Assembly: GCA_964580235.1 (NCBI GenBank)
Contig: CAZOJY010000015.1
Span: 1-43,009 of the forward strand
DNA length: 43,009 nt
Direction of reading: 5' to 3'
From: G020348385 sp964580235
Lineage (GTDB): Bacteria > Acidobacteriota > Aminicenantia > Aminicenantales > Aminicenantaceae
The translations under genes were made by a program, and so were the position numbers. Below are positions 40,067-43,009 of the stretch, in pieces. A model generated the notes under the pieces. The model saw only the letters and a program-made list of their open reading frames with translations. It had not been told where the DNA came from and searched no databases. Numbering within the stretch: position 1 is the first letter of the stretch; every line of letters begins with the position of its first letter.

Positions 40067-40894
40067 CTACTTGCTCCTTCTCCGAACAATATATTTTTCT
40101 GTTCTTTTATTTCTTCTCGTTTTGTATCCCTTTGTGGGTTGTCCCCAGGGTGAAACAGGATCACGGCCGCCTTTTGCTTTTCCTTCGCCTCCTCCATGGG
40201 GATGGTCGATTGGATTCATGGCTGTTCCGCGTACATGAGGTTTTTTCCCCTTCCAGCGGTTTCTCCCCGCCTTGCCAATAGAAATATTCTGATGATTGAC
40301 ATTTCCGGCCTGGCCGATAGTCGCCCTACAATCGAGGTGAATTCTCCGTATTTCCGATGAAGGCAGGCGGAGCTGGGCATAATCACCTTCCTTGGCCAGG
40401 ATTTGAGCTCCGGAACCTGCTGCCTTGGCCATCTGCCCTCCCTTTGCCTTCCTCATCTCGATGTTGTGAATGACTGTTCCCAAAGGAATATACCTGAGCG
40501 GCATGGCATTCCCGGGAAGGATATCCACCTGCCGGTCAGCTGAAATTATGGTCTGTCCAACTTCAAGGTCCTCAGGGGCCAAAATATACCGCCGCTCACC
40601 GTCTCTGTATTTGATCAGTGAGATAAATGCTGACCTGTTGGGATCATATTCGATCGTCTCAACAATCCCAGGGATATCGATCTTATCACGTTTAAAATCT
40701 ATGATCCGGTAAAGCCTCTTGTGTCCGCCTCCACGATGGCGGATCGAGACTCTTCCTCGCGCATTCCGTCCTCCCGACTTTTTTAACGATTGCACAAGAG
40801 GCTTATGCGGTTCACGAGTAGTAAGTTCCTCATATGTGAGTCCAGTCTTTTGACGCAAACTCGATGTTATGGGTCTGTATGTCTTCATTCCCAT
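40067..40894 (-). CDS. rplB: 50S ribosomal protein L2
   Basis: L2, 275 residues, essential for subunit joining and peptidyl transfer. It has MGMKTYRPITSSLRQKTGLTYEEL, the LYRIIDFKRDKIDIPGIVETIEYDPNRSAFISL region and GTAMNPIDHPHGGGEGKAKGG with the conserved His. The ATG at 40894 directly follows rplW; a longer frame at 40909 overlaps it. Confidence 0.98.
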   Translation of the reverse strand: MGMKTYRPITSSLRQKTGLTYEELTTREPHKPLVQSLKKSGGRNARGRVSIRHRGGGHKRLYRIIDFKRDKIDIPGIVETIEYDPNRSAFISLIKYRDGERRYILAPEDLEVGQTIISADRQVDILPGNAMPLRYIPLGTVIHNIEMRKAKGGQMAKAAGSGAQILAKEGDYAQLRLPSSEIRRIHLDCRATIGQAGNVNHQNISIGKAGRNRWKGKKPHVRGTAMNPIDHPHGGGEGKAKGGRDPVSPWGQPTKGYKTRRNKRTEKYIVRRRSK

Positions 40895-40895
40895 T

Positions 40896-41192
40896 TTACA
40901 CAGCCTCAAAGTATTCGATCATTTTTTCGCCTTTTTTGAGCTTCACGTATGCTTTTTTCCAGTCTTTGGTCCAGCCTTCATTCCGGCCTACTCTCTTTTT
41001 TTTCCCCTTCTTTTTAACAATGCGCACTCTATCTATTTTGACTTTAAACAGTTTCTCGGCCGCCTCTTTGATCTCTATCTTGTTAGCTCTCGGGTCGACC
41101 TCAAAGCAGACTTCTCGATTCTTTTCCTTCAACCAGGAACTTTTCTCCGTAATGACAGGTCTCAAGATGATTTTAAAGGGATCTTTAATCAC
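40896..41192 (-). CDS. rplW: 50S ribosomal protein L23
   Basis: L23, 98 residues, at the tunnel exit and a docking site for SRP and trigger factor. It has IILRPVITEKSSWLKEKNREVCFEVDPRANKIEIKEAAEKLFKVKIDRVR. The GTG start at 41192 forms a GTGA overlap with the rplD stop. Confidence 0.97.
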   Translation of the reverse strand: MIKDPFKIILRPVITEKSSWLKEKNREVCFEVDPRANKIEIKEAAEKLFKVKIDRVRIVKKKGKKKRVGRNEGWTKDWKKAYVKLKKGEKMIEYFEAV

Positions 41193-41809
41193 TTTAATCT
41201 CTCCATCAGTGACTCGAAAGCTTTTTGCGTAAACACAAGCGATTCATGATTCAAGACATCGTAGATATTGATTTGGCTAAAATCGATCGCTTTGACTTTG
41301 GGAATGTTTCTCAAGGAAAGGAATAAGTTAATGTTTTCTTTCTTATCGATAACAAGGGCAGATCCAAGCTGGAGTTTTTTTAAGAAGTTTGTTCCTTCTT
41401 TGGTCTTAGGTTCTTTGAAATGCAGGCTATCCAAAACCACAATCTGATTATCTGCGAACTTCATGGCTAATGCAGATTTCAGCGCATTTCTCTTTGCCTT
41501 TCTGGGCATTTTGTATGAATAATCCCTGGGCTTGGGGCCAAATGTAATCCCCCCGGATCTCCAGAGTGGAGATCGAATGCTTCCAGCCCTGGCTCTGCCT
41601 GTTCCTTTCTGTCTCCAGGGTTTACGCCCCCCTCCTCTCACTTCGGCTCTGGTTTTAGTCGAAGCGGTTCCTCTCCTCTGATTAGCTCGATAATTAATGA
41701 CAGCTTCATATATCAAATGTTCTTTTACCGGATAAGAAAAGATTTCTTCCGGCGCACTGATCTCTTTGGTTTTTTTACCGGTTTGATCTAAAACGTGTAC
41801 TTTTGGCAT
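41189..41809 (-). CDS. rplD: 50S ribosomal protein L4
   Basis: L4, 206 residues, one of the tunnel-constriction proteins and, in E. coli, regulator of the S10 operon. It has NQRRGTASTKTRAEVRGGGRKPWRQKGTGRARAGSIRSPLWRSGGITFGPKPRDYS. The tail fits the family. It starts 9 bp after rplC. Confidence 0.97.
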   Translation of the reverse strand: MPKVHVLDQTGKKTKEISAPEEIFSYPVKEHLIYEAVINYRANQRRGTASTKTRAEVRGGGRKPWRQKGTGRARAGSIRSPLWRSGGITFGPKPRDYSYKMPRKAKRNALKSALAMKFADNQIVVLDSLHFKEPKTKEGTNFLKKLQLGSALVIDKKENINLFLSLRNIPKVKAIDFSQINIYDVLNHESLVFTQKAFESLMERLK

Positions 41810-41818
41810 TGTTTTCTC

Positions 41819-42526
41819 TTACTTTTCGTCTTCGGTATTGTTCTCTTCGGTTTTTTTCTCTTCAGCAGACTTTGGTTCTTCATAGACAGCAACCGGCTGA
41901 AAATTGGCCTTTTTAATCAAGAGATAGCCTCCATTTGCCCCGGGAATGGAACCTTTTACAACCAGTAAATTATTCTCCTTATCTGTTTGGACAACTATCA
42001 AATTCCTCACTGTGACTCTACTATCACCCAAATGCCCGGGAAGCTTTTTCCCTTTGACAACACGGGAAGGATAGGCCGAAGCGCCGATCGATCCTGGGGC
42101 TCTATGAAACATTGAGCCGTGAGTGATCTTTCCGCCATGGTATCCCCAGCGTTTGACAACACCTGCAAAACCTTTTCCTTTGCTGCGTCCTGTAATATGA
42201 ACTTTTTCTCCTTTTTCGAAAATATCCACAAAAAATTGGTCTCCTACCTTTATTTCAGCTTGATCAATAAAACGAAATTCACGCAAAATTTTCGGAGGAG
42301 GAAAACTGGCTTTTTCACAGTGACCTGTCAGTGGCTTGTTGGGTCTTTTTCGGCCTCGTTCTTCTATAAAACCCAATTGAATCGAAAAGTAGCCATCCTT
42401 TTTTTCGGTTTTTTTCTGGAAGACTGCACATGGGCCTGCCTGAATGACTGTCACAGGAAAGACATTTCCCTGTTCATCGAAGGTTTGCGTGATGCCTATT
42501 TTCTTCCCGATCAAACCCTCGACCAT
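41819..42526 (-). CDS. rplC: 50S ribosomal protein L3 with acidic C-terminal tail
   Basis: L3, about 235 residues: MVEGLIGKKIGITQTFDEQG, GRSKGKGFAGVVKRWGYHGGKITHGS and GASAYPSRVVKGKKLPGHLG. The last 20 or so residues are acidic and Lys-rich (EEPKSAEEKKTEENN), beyond the usual end. I prefer ATG 42526 with gtaggag at 7-nt spacing; ATG 42532 overlaps the rpsJ stop as ATGA. Confidence 0.96.
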   Translation of the reverse strand: MVEGLIGKKIGITQTFDEQGNVFPVTVIQAGPCAVFQKKTEKKDGYFSIQLGFIEERGRKRPNKPLTGHCEKASFPPPKILREFRFIDQAEIKVGDQFFVDIFEKGEKVHITGRSKGKGFAGVVKRWGYHGGKITHGSMFHRAPGSIGASAYPSRVVKGKKLPGHLGDSRVTVRNLIVVQTDKENNLLVVKGSIPGANGGYLLIKKANFQPVAVYEEPKSAEEKKTEENNTEDEK

Positions 42527-42528
42527 GA

Positions 42529-42849
42529 TCATTCTCCTACTGTGCCAAAAGCCTGGATCTCCACATCGATTCCTGCCGGTAGATCCAGCTTTTGCAGTTC
42601 TTCTATCGTCTCATTGTTATAATCGCTAATATCGATCAAACGTTTATGAATTCTCATTTCAAAATGTTCTCTTGACTTTTTATCCACATGAGGAGAACGC
42701 AAAACACAAAACCGGTGAATTCGCGTGGGAAGAGGAATGGGCCCAGAGAGGTTTGCACCCGTTCTTTTGGCTTTGATGACGATATCTTTCACTGATTGAT
42801 CCAACAGACGGTGATCAAACGATTGAAGCCTAATCCTTATTTTTTCCAT
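42529..42849 (-). CDS. rpsJ: 30S ribosomal protein S10
   Basis: S10, 106 residues, first ribosomal gene of the S10 operon and also a transcription antitermination (NusE) factor. Segments KIRIRLQSFDHRLLDQSVKDIV, GPIPLPTRIHRFCVLRSPHVDKKSREHFEMRIHKRLIDI and LPAGIDVEI identify it. It is preceded by ggag at about 9 nt. It lies 89 bp downstream of tuf. Confidence 0.98.
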   Translation of the reverse strand: MEKIRIRLQSFDHRLLDQSVKDIVIKAKRTGANLSGPIPLPTRIHRFCVLRSPHVDKKSREHFEMRIHKRLIDISDYNNETIEELQKLDLPAGIDVEIQAFGTVGE

Positions 42850-42938
42850 TGCCAGTACTCCGTTCTCCTCTTTAATCTATGTTAATATCCCCGGGTCATT
42901 CCTTGTTCTGCCTGTCTTCTGTTTCAGCTCTCTCCAAG

Positions 42939-43009
42939 CTATTCGATGATATTGGTGACAGAGCCGGCTCCGACCGTGCGGCCGCCCTCTCGTATCGCAA
43001 ACCGCATCC
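42939..43009 (-). CDS. tuf: Elongation factor Tu, C-terminal fragment (cut by window edge)
   Basis: The last 22 codons before a TAG stop read MRFAIREGGRTVGAGSVTNI, then IE, matching the C-terminal barrel end of EF-Tu (RFAIREGGRTVGAGVVTKIIE). The remainder lies beyond the right edge. EF-Tu ahead of rpsJ is the standard str-S10 arrangement. The 89-bp gap to rpsJ shows no obvious terminator. Confidence 0.95.
   Translation of the reverse strand, partial: MRFAIREGGRTVGAGSVTNIIE

Overview
The window looks like a chromosomal segment of an anaerobic, Gram-negative (diderm) bacterium. Outer-membrane features are a beta-barrel protein ending in Phe and a LysM lytic-transglycosylase lipoprotein. Anaerobic features are a ferredoxin-dependent indolepyruvate oxidoreductase and a FixABCX-type flavoprotein system. 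Gene content and style make me think of Candidatus Aminicenantes or a related Acidobacteriota-like lineage. That assignment is a low-confidence inference; no 16S gene is present to test it.

Region 1 (1-5400) is aromatic amino-acid metabolism. A stand-alone TrpB2-type tryptophan synthase beta chain and a coupled small Cys-containing protein face a minus-strand run hisC-like aminotransferase > iorA > iorB. Region 2 (5400-10740) starts with a nested palindromic repeat and a near-consensus sigma-70 promoter. It continues as a tight plus-strand operon: methylmalonyl-CoA epimerase, an acyl-CoA dehydrogenase lacking the usual catalytic Glu, FixC, FixX, EtfB, EtfA. Region 3 (10740-12630) is a minus-strand pair, MTA phosphorylase and a PfkB-type kinase, with its own promoter.

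Region 4 (12630-18260) is a plus-strand run: CobB/SIRT5-like deacylase, LarC, FolE, MetG and a PqqB-like metallo-hydrolase. Region 5 (18255-22140) has a TsaC/Sua5 protein, a beta-barrel protein behind a textbook sigma-54 promoter, and a minus-strand operon of LEA-type-2 secreted protein, family 2 glycosyltransferase and nitroreductase. Region 6 (22260-27560) has a CCA-adding-type nucleotidyltransferase coupled to galE, a 465-bp gene-free stretch with an exact 83-bp direct repeat, a MltD-like lipoprotein and a 5'-truncated membrane-protein remnant.

Region 7 (27559-43009, minus strand) is the complete S10-spc-alpha ribosomal superoperon in classic order, from the 3' end of tuf to rplQ, including secY, adk, map, infA, rpmJ and rpoA. 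Many genes overlap by 1-10 bp.

The least explained material is the set of dispersed repeats. They are a palindromic family at 1-60, 5377-5396, 5442-5597 and 27065-27084, the 83-bp direct-repeat element at 24811-25103, and short tandem repeats at 12632-12718. The most notable protein-level oddity is the acyl-CoA dehydrogenase without its catalytic base inside a Fix/Etf operon. I did not see a defence system, CRISPR array, prophage or intact transposase, and I do not claim a wholly new system.
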